A DNA stretch of 9,398 nt from Desulfocapsa sp. (GTDB taxonomy: Bacteria; Desulfobacterota; Desulfobulbia; Desulfobulbales; Desulfocapsaceae): contig JAOZLI010000026.1 of assembly GCA_029934915.1 (NCBI GenBank), forward strand, positions 5,580 through 14,977, written 5' to 3'. Made by a program: the position numbers and the translations under genes. Below, one piece after another: positions 1 through 7,046 of the stretch. Numbering within the stretch: the stretch's first letter is position 1; every line of letters starts with the position of its first letter. The notes below the pieces were generated by a model, which was not told the DNA's origin, did no database searches, and saw only the letters and a program-made list of their open reading frames with translations.

Positions 1-231
1 ATTTGAATGGAGTCGCGCTCCGTTGCAATTCTTCTTTGTTTTAAATAAGGCACGAAACATGCCACAATCGAAGCATTTTGCGTTTACCATGTTATTACAG
101 AGTGTTAACTGACGAACAAACATTCATTGAAAAAAAGAACAGAGGCACGAGACGAAACACATCGTGAAACAAAGCGAGACCAGACAAACCACAAACACAA
201 GACGATTGGCCTGATATTACCTGACATGGGT
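1..231. other. Intergenic region at the left edge, no convincing gene
   Basis: No recognisable gene was found here. A small stem-loop is visible at 6-24 (7 bp stem including one G-T pair, loop TCGCG) and is followed by a T-rich stretch, so it could be a weak terminator for something left of the window. Positions 120-220 are biased in composition, with almost no T on the plus strand and short repeats such as AGGCACGA (near 49 and 143). A minus-strand frame is open from an ATG at 121-123 to the window edge (41 codons, four cysteines), but it has no ribosome binding site and no family I recognise. Confidence 0.4.
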
Positions 232-274
232 AAAAATAGAGCCTTCGCAATAACCGTCCGGTAACAGCAAAGGC
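232..274 (-). terminator. Probable rho-independent terminator of ung
   Basis: On the minus strand, about 20 nt past the ung stop codon, the arms GCCTTTGC and GCGAAGGC form an 8 bp stem with one T-G pair. They enclose an 18-nt loop that can itself pair (ACC with GGT). The 3' arm is followed by TCTATTTTTA, a short U-tract. The long loop makes it less than ideal, but its position directly after ung and before a gene-free stretch supports the call. Confidence 0.5.
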
Positions 275-294
275 ATTATTGAGGGGGGGGGTAG

Positions 295-990
295 TTAGAG
301 ACCAGGCAACTCCCAGGAAATTGCAGCCTTCCCCTGTTTTTCCAGATAAGCATTTGCCTTGGAAAAATGATTATTTCCAAAAAATCCACGATGCGCTGAC
401 AAAGGCGACGGATGGACAGACTGCAATACTAGATGACGCTGCTTATCTATAATCTTTCCTTTTTTTTGCGCATAACTGCCCCAAAGGAGAAATACCAGCC
501 CGGAATGCTCATCATTAAGTACTTGTATTACTCTATCGGTAAAACGCTCCCATCCTTTCCCCTGATGAGACCCTGCCCTCCGACTTTCCACCGTGAGAAC
601 ACTGTTCAGCAACAGCACCCCTTGCTCTGCCCAACTTTTTAGATACCCATGGCTACTCACAGGAATACCAAGATCATTCTGGATTTCCTTAAAAATATTC
701 ATAAGAGATGGTGGAGTTTTGACACCCGGTTTCACAGAAAAGCAGAGCCCGTGCGCCTGCCCGGGGCCATGATATGGATCCTGCCCGATAATCACAAGCT
801 TAACGTCATTAAAAGAAGTCAAATTCATACTGCTGAAAATATCTTTTCCTTCAGGGTAGATCACCTTCCCCTGCTGCTTCTCCAGGATCAGGAATTCTCT
901 AAGATTTTGCATATAATCCAGTTCAAATTCCTGACCAATTCTCTTCTTCCAAGAGGGTCTCAGCTGCACTCTATCTTGAATCTTTGACAT
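295..990 (-). CDS. ung: Uracil-DNA glycosylase, family 1
   Basis: Removes uracil from DNA (arising from cytosine deamination or dUTP incorporation) as the first step of base excision repair in the cytoplasm. The 231-residue product has the family's usual length (E. coli Ung has 229). Visible motifs are the water-activating loop [13 protein letters not shown] with catalytic Asp71, the uracil-stacking Phe84 (GLCFSV), the Pro-rich loop KTPPSL (91-96), uracil-binding Asn129 (GVLLLNS) and the DNA-intercalation loop [13 protein letters not shown] with His193. An in-frame ATG also exists at 1021-1023, but I chose the ATG at 988-990. It has ACGGAG eight bases upstream, the protein then starts where the family starts, and the upstream ATG would lie almost on the predicted transcription start. 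The gene is monocistronic here, divergent from the kinase gene and followed by a terminator-like hairpin. Confidence 0.96.
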   Translation of the reverse strand: MSKIQDRVQLRPSWKKRIGQEFELDYMQNLREFLILEKQQGKVIYPEGKDIFSSMNLTSFNDVKLVIIGQDPYHGPGQAHGLCFSVKPGVKTPPSLMNIFKEIQNDLGIPVSSHGYLKSWAEQGVLLLNSVLTVESRRAGSHQGKGWERFTDRVIQVLNDEHSGLVFLLWGSYAQKKGKIIDKQRHLVLQSVHPSPLSAHRGFFGNNHFSKANAYLEKQGKAAISWELPGL

Positions 991-1031
991 GACACAATCT
1001 CCGTGAAATACCCCTCGGCACAACTTGCAAC

Positions 1032-1061
1032 ATTATTACGCCAGGAACATTTTTTAGTCAA
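1032..1061 (-). promoter_or_regulatory. Sigma70-type promoter of ung
   Basis: Reading the minus strand, TTGACT (plus positions 1056-1061) is followed after 18 bases by AATAAT (1032-1037). Each matches five of six consensus positions. The predicted start falls near 1025, giving a leader of about 35 nt before the ATG at 990, with ACGGAG inside it. The call comes from sequence inspection only. Confidence 0.5.
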
Positions 1062-1086
1062 AACGTATCTGTTTTCACACTAATGC

Positions 1087-1115
1087 TTGATACAAATTAT
1101 TAGACCCCATATACT
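1087..1115 (+). promoter_or_regulatory. Sigma70-type promoter of the sensor kinase gene
   Basis: TTGATA (1087-1092) and TATACT (1110-1115) are separated by exactly 17 bases, close to the sigma70 optimum. The start would be near 1122, about 45 nt before the kinase ATG. It lies back to back with the ung promoter, the two -35 boxes being about 25 bp apart, so one bound regulator could affect both directions. Confidence 0.55.
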
Positions 1116-1166
1116 TACCCCACAACATCATAATTATCATCCTCTGAGAACTGAAGAAGAATATTC

Positions 1167-3293
1167 ATGGACACAACATCCTCTACAGAAAAGAAAAACA
1201 GAGAACTCCAGGCACAGATCGATACGCTTCAAACCGATCTTAAAAAAAGCCAGCATGTTTTCGAGCAAATCGAGAGCTTTTCTGCTCAACTGGGACTACC
1301 TGTCGAATTACATGAAATATACAGAAATAGCATTCAGCTTTTCAAAGACCTCTTGTCCCTGGACTACAGTTCATTATTTTTAAAAGGTCCAAAGCCGGAA
1401 ACACTTGTAATTCAGGATACGCTGGGATTCCCGGAAGCACTCATTGGAAACTTCACCATTCGTAAAGGAGTTGGCCTTCCTGGACTTGTGGCCTTCACAC
1501 AACGTGTAGAAACCATAGAAGAAGTTGACAATGAAAAACGCATAGATATTCCTGATATTGTTTACAAAGAAAATATCCACTCCGCTATTGCTGTACCCAT
1601 GATGCATGGCAAGGAACTTTTTGGTGTTATTGTTGGACATACGAGGAAAAGAACTCTTTTCTCTGAACATGAGCAGCGTCTTGCTCAAATTTTTGCCAAT
1701 CAGTCAGCTACGGCCATCGAAAACACCACCCATATCCAATCACTCAATATTTCCCAAAAAACACTCAAGGAACGTTCGTCCGAACTGGAATCCATTTTCG
1801 AAAACTCAGTAACAGGCATTATGCTCCTGAAAGAAGGTCGGATTCTTGCTCGCTGCAACCAAAAACTGGCCGACGTTATGGGCTACGAGTCACAAGCAGA
1901 AATGCAAGGTCTCAACATGCGCGCACTGCATCTCTCAGAAGAGAGATACCAGGAAATTGGAGAAATACTCTACACGCCAATGAAACTTGGCAAGCAAGCA
2001 CATACGGAATACCAATTATGTAAAAAAGATGGCACCCCTATCTGGGCTGAAATATCAGGGAGAGCACTGGATCGAAACACTCCACCGGATCTCGCCAAAG
2101 GTGTTGTTCTCATCATTGATGACATCAGCCAACGAAAAAAAATGGAAGAGGAAATCCTCCATAACCGAAAACTCGAATCCTTCGCCATCATGACAGGTGG
2201 ACTGGGCCATGATTTCAACAATATTATCACTGCAATTCTTGGCAACATCGACCTCAGCATGACGGTCCTTAATCCTGAAAATCAGGCCAGCTCTTTTTTA
2301 CAATCCGCAAAAGAGGCTACCCTGCGAGCCAAAGATTTAACACACCGGCTTCAGACATTTTCAAAAGAAAGTAAACCAGTTCTGCAAACAACTTCGCTCC
2401 CCGAACTCATACAAAAAGCAGATTCCTTATTCTCCTACCAGGAGATTAGTCTTGCCAGCCACTTCACGGAAGACCTTAAACCCGTCGAAATTGACGCCAG
2501 GCAAATCGACAAAGCAATCCGAAGCCTCCTCAAAAACAGCGCCCAGGCCATGCCCGATGGCGGTGAGATACATATCAGCTGTTCAAACTTTGACAACGAC
2601 GGTGACATAACAGGGCTCAGAAGGGCTTCCTACGTAAAAACCACCATTACCGACACTGGCCAGGGCATACCCGCAGATATTATAAATAAAATTTTTGATC
2701 CTTACTTTACAACCAAGACCCGTTCTAACAAAAAAGGAAGTGGCCTGGGGCTCGCCACCGTCCACTCAATCATACAACGCCACAAAGGGGTCATTACCGC
2801 AAAGTCGAACGAGGAAAGCAGCGGTGCAACTTTCACGTTTTACCTTCCTGCCTCTCAAGTTACACAAAACGGACAAACGGACGAGGCACACCACAAAGAC
2901 AAAATCCTCAGCCACCAGCAAAAGAAAGTCCTTGTTATGGATGACGATAAGGGGATCAGGGATATTATAGTCCAAATGCTCACCCTGACAGGTTACGAGG
3001 TTGAGACAGCCGTTGATGGAGAGACGGCTGTTGCTCTTTACCGTGCAGCCCTGGATACAGACCCTTTTCAGGTAATTATTATGGACATAAATATTCCTCT
3101 GGGGATGGGAGGGGTGGATGCTGTCCGTAAAATAGGCGAACTTGATAAGGACGCTAAGGTTATTGTGTCCAGCGGAGACGCCATGGATCCTGTCATGCTA
3201 GATTATAAAAGCTATGGGTTTACAGCAGCTGTCAGCAAACCCTTTGACTTCAGCGAATTACACAAAGCATTGTCAAAAATATTCACCCCCTGA
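1167..3293 (+). CDS. Soluble GAF-PAS hybrid sensor histidine kinase with receiver domain
   Basis: A 708-residue hybrid two-component kinase. It has no membrane segment or signal peptide, so it should sense a cytoplasmic signal. Order: N-terminal coiled-coil-like stretch (about 5-40), GAF domain (about 45-187), PAS domain with PAC-like end (about 205-322, ending DDISQRKKMEEE), HisKA with phospho-acceptor His348 (GGLGHDFNN), and HATPase with N-box Asn457 (LLKNSAQAMPDGG), G1 DTGQGIP (496-502), F-box around FDPYFTTK and G2 GSGLGLA (524-530). A C-terminal receiver (about 586-705) carries acidic residues 592-594, phospho-acceptor Asp640, Ser668 and Lys691. The loop after Asp640 (NIPLGMGG) is longer than the usual P-x-D-G form, a variant I associate with hybrid kinases of this type. 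There is no DNA-binding or enzymatic output, so it must pass phosphate to an unlinked partner or use its own receiver as a control element. The ATG at 1167 has only a purine-rich AAGAAGAA ahead of it. No terminator is visible between it and the rhomboid gene 66 nt on. Confidence 0.93.
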   Translation: MDTTSSTEKKNRELQAQIDTLQTDLKKSQHVFEQIESFSAQLGLPVELHEIYRNSIQLFKDLLSLDYSSLFLKGPKPETLVIQDTLGFPEALIGNFTIRKGVGLPGLVAFTQRVETIEEVDNEKRIDIPDIVYKENIHSAIAVPMMHGKELFGVIVGHTRKRTLFSEHEQRLAQIFANQSATAIENTTHIQSLNISQKTLKERSSELESIFENSVTGIMLLKEGRILARCNQKLADVMGYESQAEMQGLNMRALHLSEERYQEIGEILYTPMKLGKQAHTEYQLCKKDGTPIWAEISGRALDRNTPPDLAKGVVLIIDDISQRKKMEEEILHNRKLESFAIMTGGLGHDFNNIITAILGNIDLSMTVLNPENQASSFLQSAKEATLRAKDLTHRLQTFSKESKPVLQTTSLPELIQKADSLFSYQEISLASHFTEDLKPVEIDARQIDKAIRSLLKNSAQAMPDGGEIHISCSNFDNDGDITGLRRASYVKTTITDTGQGIPADIINKIFDPYFTTKTRSNKKGSGLGLATVHSIIQRHKGVITAKSNEESSGATFTFYLPASQVTQNGQTDEAHHKDKILSHQQKKVLVMDDDKGIRDIIVQMLTLTGYEVETAVDGETAVALYRAALDTDPFQVIIMDINIPLGMGGVDAVRKIGELDKDAKVIVSSGDAMDPVMLDYKSYGFTAAVSKPFDFSELHKALSKIFTP

Positions 3294-3329
3294 AACCTTT
3301 TAGAAAGATTCCACACGCCGATTTGCCAA

Positions 3330-3343
3330 AAGGAACAACAATG
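3330..3343 (+). promoter_or_regulatory. Good ribosome binding site and ATG out of frame with the rhomboid gene
   Basis: AAAGGAAC followed by ACA and ATG at 3341 is the best initiation signal between the kinase and rhomboid genes, but it opens a different frame. That frame encodes 58 residues and stops at 3515-3517, well inside the rhomboid coding region. The rhomboid frame is closed upstream by TAA at 3354-3356, so its first ATG is 3360. The signal may be a leader or regulatory ORF, a sequencing or real frameshift, or chance. Confidence 0.35.
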
Positions 3344-3359
3344 ACTATTGCTTTAAGTC

Positions 3360-4298
3360 ATGTTTACACACGATTCAAATTCACCTGGCCACAACTCTTC
3401 CAAAGAGGACAATACCGAGCCAGCGTACAGCGAAACAGTGCTGGCCACCGAGAAAGAACAGGATGTGATGTCCTGCTCACTGGTCTTATCTTCTGTTGGA
3501 ATCAGTCACCGGATTAGCCAGACACCAGAAAACACGTTTCTGCAGGTATCTTCAGAAAATCTTCATGCTGCCCAGTTTCAGATACAATCCTATTTGTACG
3601 AAAACAGAAACTGGCCACCCAAACCCGACACATCGGTCGAGACCTTCACCCAGTTTCTACAGCCTCCCACATTACTTCTCATTGGTGCGCTGGCTCTGTT
3701 TTTCACTGTTACCGGATCCTGGTCAATGGACTCGTCCTGGTTTACCCAAGGTGCTGGAGATGCTGACAAGATCCTGCAAGGACATGAATATTACCGTTTA
3801 ATAACAGCGCTCACCCTCCACGCAGATGCTGTCCACCTCCTTGGCAATTGTCTCTTTGGCGGATTTTTGTTTCATTTCTTCTGCAGACTCACCGGCAATG
3901 GTTTTGGAATGTTTGCCATGCTCCTCACTGCTGGCATGGGCAACTATATTAATGTGACACTGCATGGTGACAACCATCGTTTTGTAGGATTCTCCACCGC
4001 TGTATTTGCAATTATCGGTATGCTTGCCATGTTAAACCGCCATGGCAGGGTCAGTAAACGCTACGTCCGTGTGATACCCTTTATGGCGGGAGCTGCACTT
4101 CTTGCCATGATAGGAAGCTCCGGTGAACGTACAGATCTCGGCGCTCATTTCTTTGGCCTGTGTGCAGGATTTGTCACCGGTTGGATCCTGGGTCGCCCCC
4201 TGTTCTTACGCCTGCGGGAATCACTGTTACTGCAAACCAGCCTCTTTATTTTTTCCTGTGCAATCATTATTTTCTGCTGGAAAACGGCTCTAGCCTGA
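3360..4298 (+). CDS. Rhomboid-family intramembrane serine protease
   Basis: Polytopic inner-membrane protease of the GlpG-like family (312 residues), which cleaves transmembrane segments of substrate proteins inside the bilayer. The Ser-His dyad is visible: Ser212 in GFST and His263 in LGAHFFGLCAG. The HxxxN pair His159/Asn163 (HLLGN) matches the oxyanion-side His/Asn of GlpG. About seven hydrophobic segments follow residue 100 (roughly 103-120, 150-172, 183-200, 208-225, 238-253, 262-279, 291-308), so an extra C-terminal helix beyond the six-helix core is likely. Residues 38-90 look like a small soluble N-terminal domain, and 1-36 are polar and low-complexity. Thr replaces the usual Gly after the catalytic Ser. 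The start is uncertain: ATG 3360 has no clear ribosome binding site, ATG 3468 (Met37) is preceded by AGGA and would give 276 residues, and a strong site upstream points to another frame. It is probably cotranscribed with the kinase. Confidence 0.88.
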   Translation: MFTHDSNSPGHNSSKEDNTEPAYSETVLATEKEQDVMSCSLVLSSVGISHRISQTPENTFLQVSSENLHAAQFQIQSYLYENRNWPPKPDTSVETFTQFLQPPTLLLIGALALFFTVTGSWSMDSSWFTQGAGDADKILQGHEYYRLITALTLHADAVHLLGNCLFGGFLFHFFCRLTGNGFGMFAMLLTAGMGNYINVTLHGDNHRFVGFSTAVFAIIGMLAMLNRHGRVSKRYVRVIPFMAGAALLAMIGSSGERTDLGAHFFGLCAGFVTGWILGRPLFLRLRESLLLQTSLFIFSCAIIIFCWKTALA

Positions 4299-4432
4299 AA
4301 TGCTATCATTTTTTTTTGATAAAACATTGCACTTACCAAAAGAGTCATTACTTTAGATAAGATTATTTATTTAGCCTTAGGGCACATTCAAATGAACCCT
4401 TAACAATCCACCCTTATTCCGGGAGAGACTTT

Positions 4433-5557
4433 ATGCCAGGTCAGGATCAACAACCGCCGTGGGGAAAGAAGAAAAAACCCCAGACGCCTGAAGAGGTAAT
4501 TGCACAACTTATCAAAAAGGTACAAGATTACTTCTCTGATTCACCAAAAAAAAACACGCCCAAAGGACAACCACAACAACCGAGCGAGCCACCAAATCCC
4601 TTTGCTGCCATTGGCAAGATTTTGGGCATCGTCTTAATTGTTTTAATCCTGCAGGGCGTCTATGCCTCTTTCTACAAAATCACACCAGGTGAGGTTGGCG
4701 TTGTCCTTCGTCTTGGCGAGTACAATCGTACCTCAAACCCCGGTTTGCATTTCAAGGTTCCCTATATAGACATTCTCTATAAAGTTGACGTTGAAGAAAT
4801 TCGAAAAGAGGAATTTGGTTTTCGAAGTCGCTATGTCGGGCAAAACAGCAGCTCCAACCGCCATGGATACGACATGGAATCCCTAATGCTGACAGCCGAC
4901 AAAAATGTTATCAACGTGGCCTGGATTGTCCAGTATCGTGTTGATGACCCGCGAGCCTTTCTCTTTCAGATCAAAGATGTTCGTTCTGCTGTTCGGGATC
5001 TTTCAGAGAGTGTAACCAGGCGAATTGTCGGCAACATGGACTTTGATTACGTATTAAGTAATCGTGACCTGCTGGCTGCGGAAGTAAAATCTGAGCTGCA
5101 AAAGGAACTCAGAAACCTCGAGTCTGGACTTGCCATCGGTACCGTTCAGTTCCAGGATATCAACCCGCCGGATAAAGTAAAACCTGCTTTTAATGAAGTA
5201 AACGAAGCGGATCAGGATATGAAGCGCCTTGTCAATGAGGCTGAAGAAATATACAACCGCAAGATTCCGCGTGCACGTGGTAGTGCCAAGCAGATCATTG
5301 AAGAGGCACACGGTTATGCTGTTGGCCGCGTCAATGATGCCAAGGGTGAATCGCAGCGTTTTCTCTCTATCCTTACCGAGTATAGAAACGCTCCGGAAGT
5401 AACAAAAAAACGCATGTATCTCGAAACCATGCAAGAAATCATGCCTGCAGTGGAGTCAATTTACGTCATGGATGAGAATCAACAAACACCGCTGCCACTG
5501 TTAAATTTAAGCCGTGGAAGCAGTGCTCTTACAAATCCAGCAAACACCAGCAATTAG
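4433..5557 (+). CDS. hflK: HflK, SPFH-family modulator of FtsH protease
   Basis: A 374-residue stomatin/prohibitin (SPFH) protein. With HflC it forms the large periplasm-facing membrane complex that surrounds and restrains the AAA+ protease FtsH. The sequence shows a Pro/Gln/Lys-rich cytoplasmic N-terminus (1-60, including PPWGKKKK and several PQQP-like stretches), one membrane anchor at about 63-81, then the SPFH domain beginning ITPGEVGVVLRLG (83-95). A long helical region rich in Glu/Lys/Ala follows (about 240-340), then a low-complexity Ser/Asn tail. It is a little shorter than E. coli HflK (419). The start has GGGAGAG five bases upstream. The 134 nt between the rhomboid gene and this start contain AT-rich sequence and a weak GGG...CCC hairpin near 4380-4400, but no promoter or terminator I would call. 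hflC follows after 12 nt. Confidence 0.95.
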   Translation: MPGQDQQPPWGKKKKPQTPEEVIAQLIKKVQDYFSDSPKKNTPKGQPQQPSEPPNPFAAIGKILGIVLIVLILQGVYASFYKITPGEVGVVLRLGEYNRTSNPGLHFKVPYIDILYKVDVEEIRKEEFGFRSRYVGQNSSSNRHGYDMESLMLTADKNVINVAWIVQYRVDDPRAFLFQIKDVRSAVRDLSESVTRRIVGNMDFDYVLSNRDLLAAEVKSELQKELRNLESGLAIGTVQFQDINPPDKVKPAFNEVNEADQDMKRLVNEAEEIYNRKIPRARGSAKQIIEEAHGYAVGRVNDAKGESQRFLSILTEYRNAPEVTKKRMYLETMQEIMPAVESIYVMDENQQTPLPLLNLSRGSSALTNPANTSN

Positions 5558-5569
5558 AGAGGAATAGAT

Positions 5570-6493
5570 ATGAAACAGATAGTTCAATTTTTTCTCGTAG
5601 GTCTGGTGCTGCTTAGTGTCACCGTAGTCTACGACGGATTTTTTATATTAAAAGAAGATCAGCAAGCCATGATTACCCAGTTTGGTGCGCCCGTTGGGGA
5701 ATCAAAAACCGATGCAGGCTTTTATTTCAAACTCCCCTTTGTACAGGATATAAGCTACTTCGACAAACGGATTCAGATCTGGGACGGTGAACCCAACCAG
5801 ATCCCGACAAATGATAAAACATACGTCTACCTTGACGTTACCGCCCGCTGGCGCATCACCGATGCTCTGCAATATATGCAGGCTGTAAAAACAGAGGCTC
5901 GTGCAAAATCACTGCTTGACGATATCATTGACGGTACTGTTCGGGATATGGTGAATAAGAACAATCTTATTGAGATTATTCGCAGTTCCGACTGGTCCAC
6001 TGATACCATGACCAACAAGGATATTGATAATACTCCTCCAGTGCGAGGCCGGGATGTAATCAGCAACCAGGTTCTCGAGGCGGCTGCCAAAGCCACCCCG
6101 CAATACGGCATTGAGCTTCTTGATGTGATGTTTAAACGAGTGAATTATATCGAATCTGTACGTTTGAAAGTATATGACCGGATGATCTCCGAGCGTAAAC
6201 GTATTGCTGCTGAAAAACGATCCACCGGTGAAGGTCAGAAGGCTGAGATTCTTGGTAAAGTTGAACGTGAGCTCAAGGTTGTACTTTCTGAGGCTAACCG
6301 GGAAGCATCGGAAATCAAGGGTAAAGCCGATGCAGAGGCCACGAAGATTTATGGTGACGTCTACGGAAAGGATCCTGAATTTTACTCTTTCTACAAAACC
6401 CTTGAGAGTTACTCCACGGTGATTGGCGACAACACATCACTTATCCTCTCTTCTGATTCCGATCTGTATCGCTATCTCAAGAAGGCAGAATAG
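5570..6493 (+). CDS. hflC: HflC, SPFH-family modulator of FtsH protease
   Basis: The partner of HflK, 307 residues, with an N-terminal membrane anchor at about 4-24. The SPFH domain follows (KEDQQAMITQFG at 28-39, then FKLPFVQDI). A helical region with the family signature follows around 210-260: RIAAEKRSTGEGQKAEI and IKGKADAEATKIYG. The ribosome binding site GAGAGGA overlaps the hflK stop codon and lies six bases before the ATG, so translation is probably coupled. HflC is usually the second gene of a bicistronic hflKC unit, as here. The stop codon is only 4 nt from the next start. Confidence 0.95.
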   Translation: MKQIVQFFLVGLVLLSVTVVYDGFFILKEDQQAMITQFGAPVGESKTDAGFYFKLPFVQDISYFDKRIQIWDGEPNQIPTNDKTYVYLDVTARWRITDALQYMQAVKTEARAKSLLDDIIDGTVRDMVNKNNLIEIIRSSDWSTDTMTNKDIDNTPPVRGRDVISNQVLEAAAKATPQYGIELLDVMFKRVNYIESVRLKVYDRMISERKRIAAEKRSTGEGQKAEILGKVERELKVVLSEANREASEIKGKADAEATKIYGDVYGKDPEFYSFYKTLESYSTVIGDNTSLILSSDSDLYRYLKKAE

Positions 6494-6497
6494 CAAT

Positions 6498-6941
6498 ATG
6501 TTGAAAAGATTTTTTTGCATTAGTATTGCACTTCTTTCTTTCGCCTGCAGCTGTGCTGCAAGCGAAAGAGTATTTTCTCTTGAAGATGTAACGTTCAACA
6601 ATTCCATCGCCTACGACAAAAAACAGAATCAGCCTATTACCGGTGTGATTATCGAGCATTCTGATACCGGGGTTCTACTCTCTGAAATATCTTACAAGAA
6701 GGGTATAAAAAATGGCGTGGCTAAAGCCTATTTTGATTCCGGTGCACTGCTGATGGAACGGCATTTTGCACATGGAGCCATCGTCGGTGTGGTCAAGGTG
6801 TATTACGAATCCGGTGGTTTGCTAAAGGAACAAAGCTTTCAAAATGGGAAGATGAATGGTCTGCAGATAACGTACGACAAATCGGGGAAGATTAGAAAGA
6901 AAACAGTATACAAAGAAGGAAAACCCGTTAGCACTGAATAA
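6498..6941 (+). CDS. Exported MORN-variant repeat protein (YwqK-like)
   Basis: A 147-residue protein with a signal sequence of about 20-22 residues (MLKRFFCISIALLSFACSC). Cleavage is probable after CAA; Cys17 or Cys19 could instead be lipidated, though neither sits in an ideal lipobox. The mature part consists of exactly four 24-residue repeats starting at Gly49, Gly73, Gly97 and Gly121. Their pattern is G-V-hydrophobic, Y or H, a turn SG/TG, LL, acidic-aromatic, then a GxxxN turn. This is the MORN_2 / COG2849 pattern often annotated 'toxin-antitoxin YwqK family antitoxin', but no toxin gene is nearby, so that label should not be read as function. The ATG at 6498 has only a weak AAGG upstream and lies 4 nt after the hflC stop, which suggests translational coupling. 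Transcription ends at the hairpin at 6972-7002. A structural or scaffold role at the periplasmic face beside HflKC is inference. Confidence 0.82.
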   Translation: MLKRFFCISIALLSFACSCAASERVFSLEDVTFNNSIAYDKKQNQPITGVIIEHSDTGVLLSEISYKKGIKNGVAKAYFDSGALLMERHFAHGAIVGVVKVYYESGGLLKEQSFQNGKMNGLQITYDKSGKIRKKTVYKEGKPVSTE

Positions 6942-6971
6942 TTTATCTTTTCCTTTTTTCTAGATAATCAA

Positions 6972-7002
6972 AAAAGCGGCCACCAATAAGGTGACCGCTT
7001 TT
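6972..7002. terminator. Bidirectional rho-independent terminator
   Basis: AAAAGCGG-C-CACC, loop AATAA, GGTG-A-CCGCTTTT: 8 bp plus 4 bp of stem interrupted by one C-A mismatch. On the plus strand the stem runs into TTTTCTTCTTT; on the minus strand it runs into TTTTTT. It sits between the convergent ends of the hflKC-MORN operon (stop at 6941) and the cytochrome operon (stop at 7037) and should serve both. Confidence 0.9.
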
Positions 7003-7027
7003 CTTCTTTCAGCAAAGTATTCCTATA

Positions 7028-7046
7028 CCCTATTGATCAAATAGGG
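7028..7046 (-). other. Hairpin spanning the hao stop codon
   Basis: CCCTATT and AATAGGG form a perfect 7 bp stem with loop GATCA; the TGA stop codon (7037-7039) lies in the loop. There is no U-tract directly after it on the minus strand, so it is not itself a terminator. It could stabilise the 3' end of the transcript ahead of the true terminator at 6972-7002. Confidence 0.45.

Noticed and set aside
1..123. Minus-strand frame open from an ATG at 121-123 to the left edge, 41 codons with several cysteines (KCFDCGMF).
   Set aside because: There is no ribosome binding site, no recognisable family and a TGA directly upstream. An open frame of this length is easily chance, and only extension of the sequence to the left could change that.
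991..1023. Upstream ATG that would add 11 residues to Ung.
   Set aside because: It lies at the predicted transcription start, and the added residues do not resemble the family. The ATG at 990 has a proper ribosome binding site.
1087..1383. A 98-codon plus-strand frame overlapping the kinase start.
   Set aside because: It is out of frame with the kinase GAF region, runs through the kinase promoter, and has no recognisable domain.
4303..4324. TATCA...TGATA hairpin with a T-rich loop after the rhomboid gene as a terminator.
   Set aside because: The stem is 5 bp and AT-rich, and the T run lies in the loop instead of after the stem, so it is not a credible terminator.
6498..6941. Toxin-antitoxin locus based on the YwqK-like label.
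   Set aside because: No toxin-like gene is adjacent; the neighbours are hflC and a convergent cytochrome gene, and the protein has an export signal.
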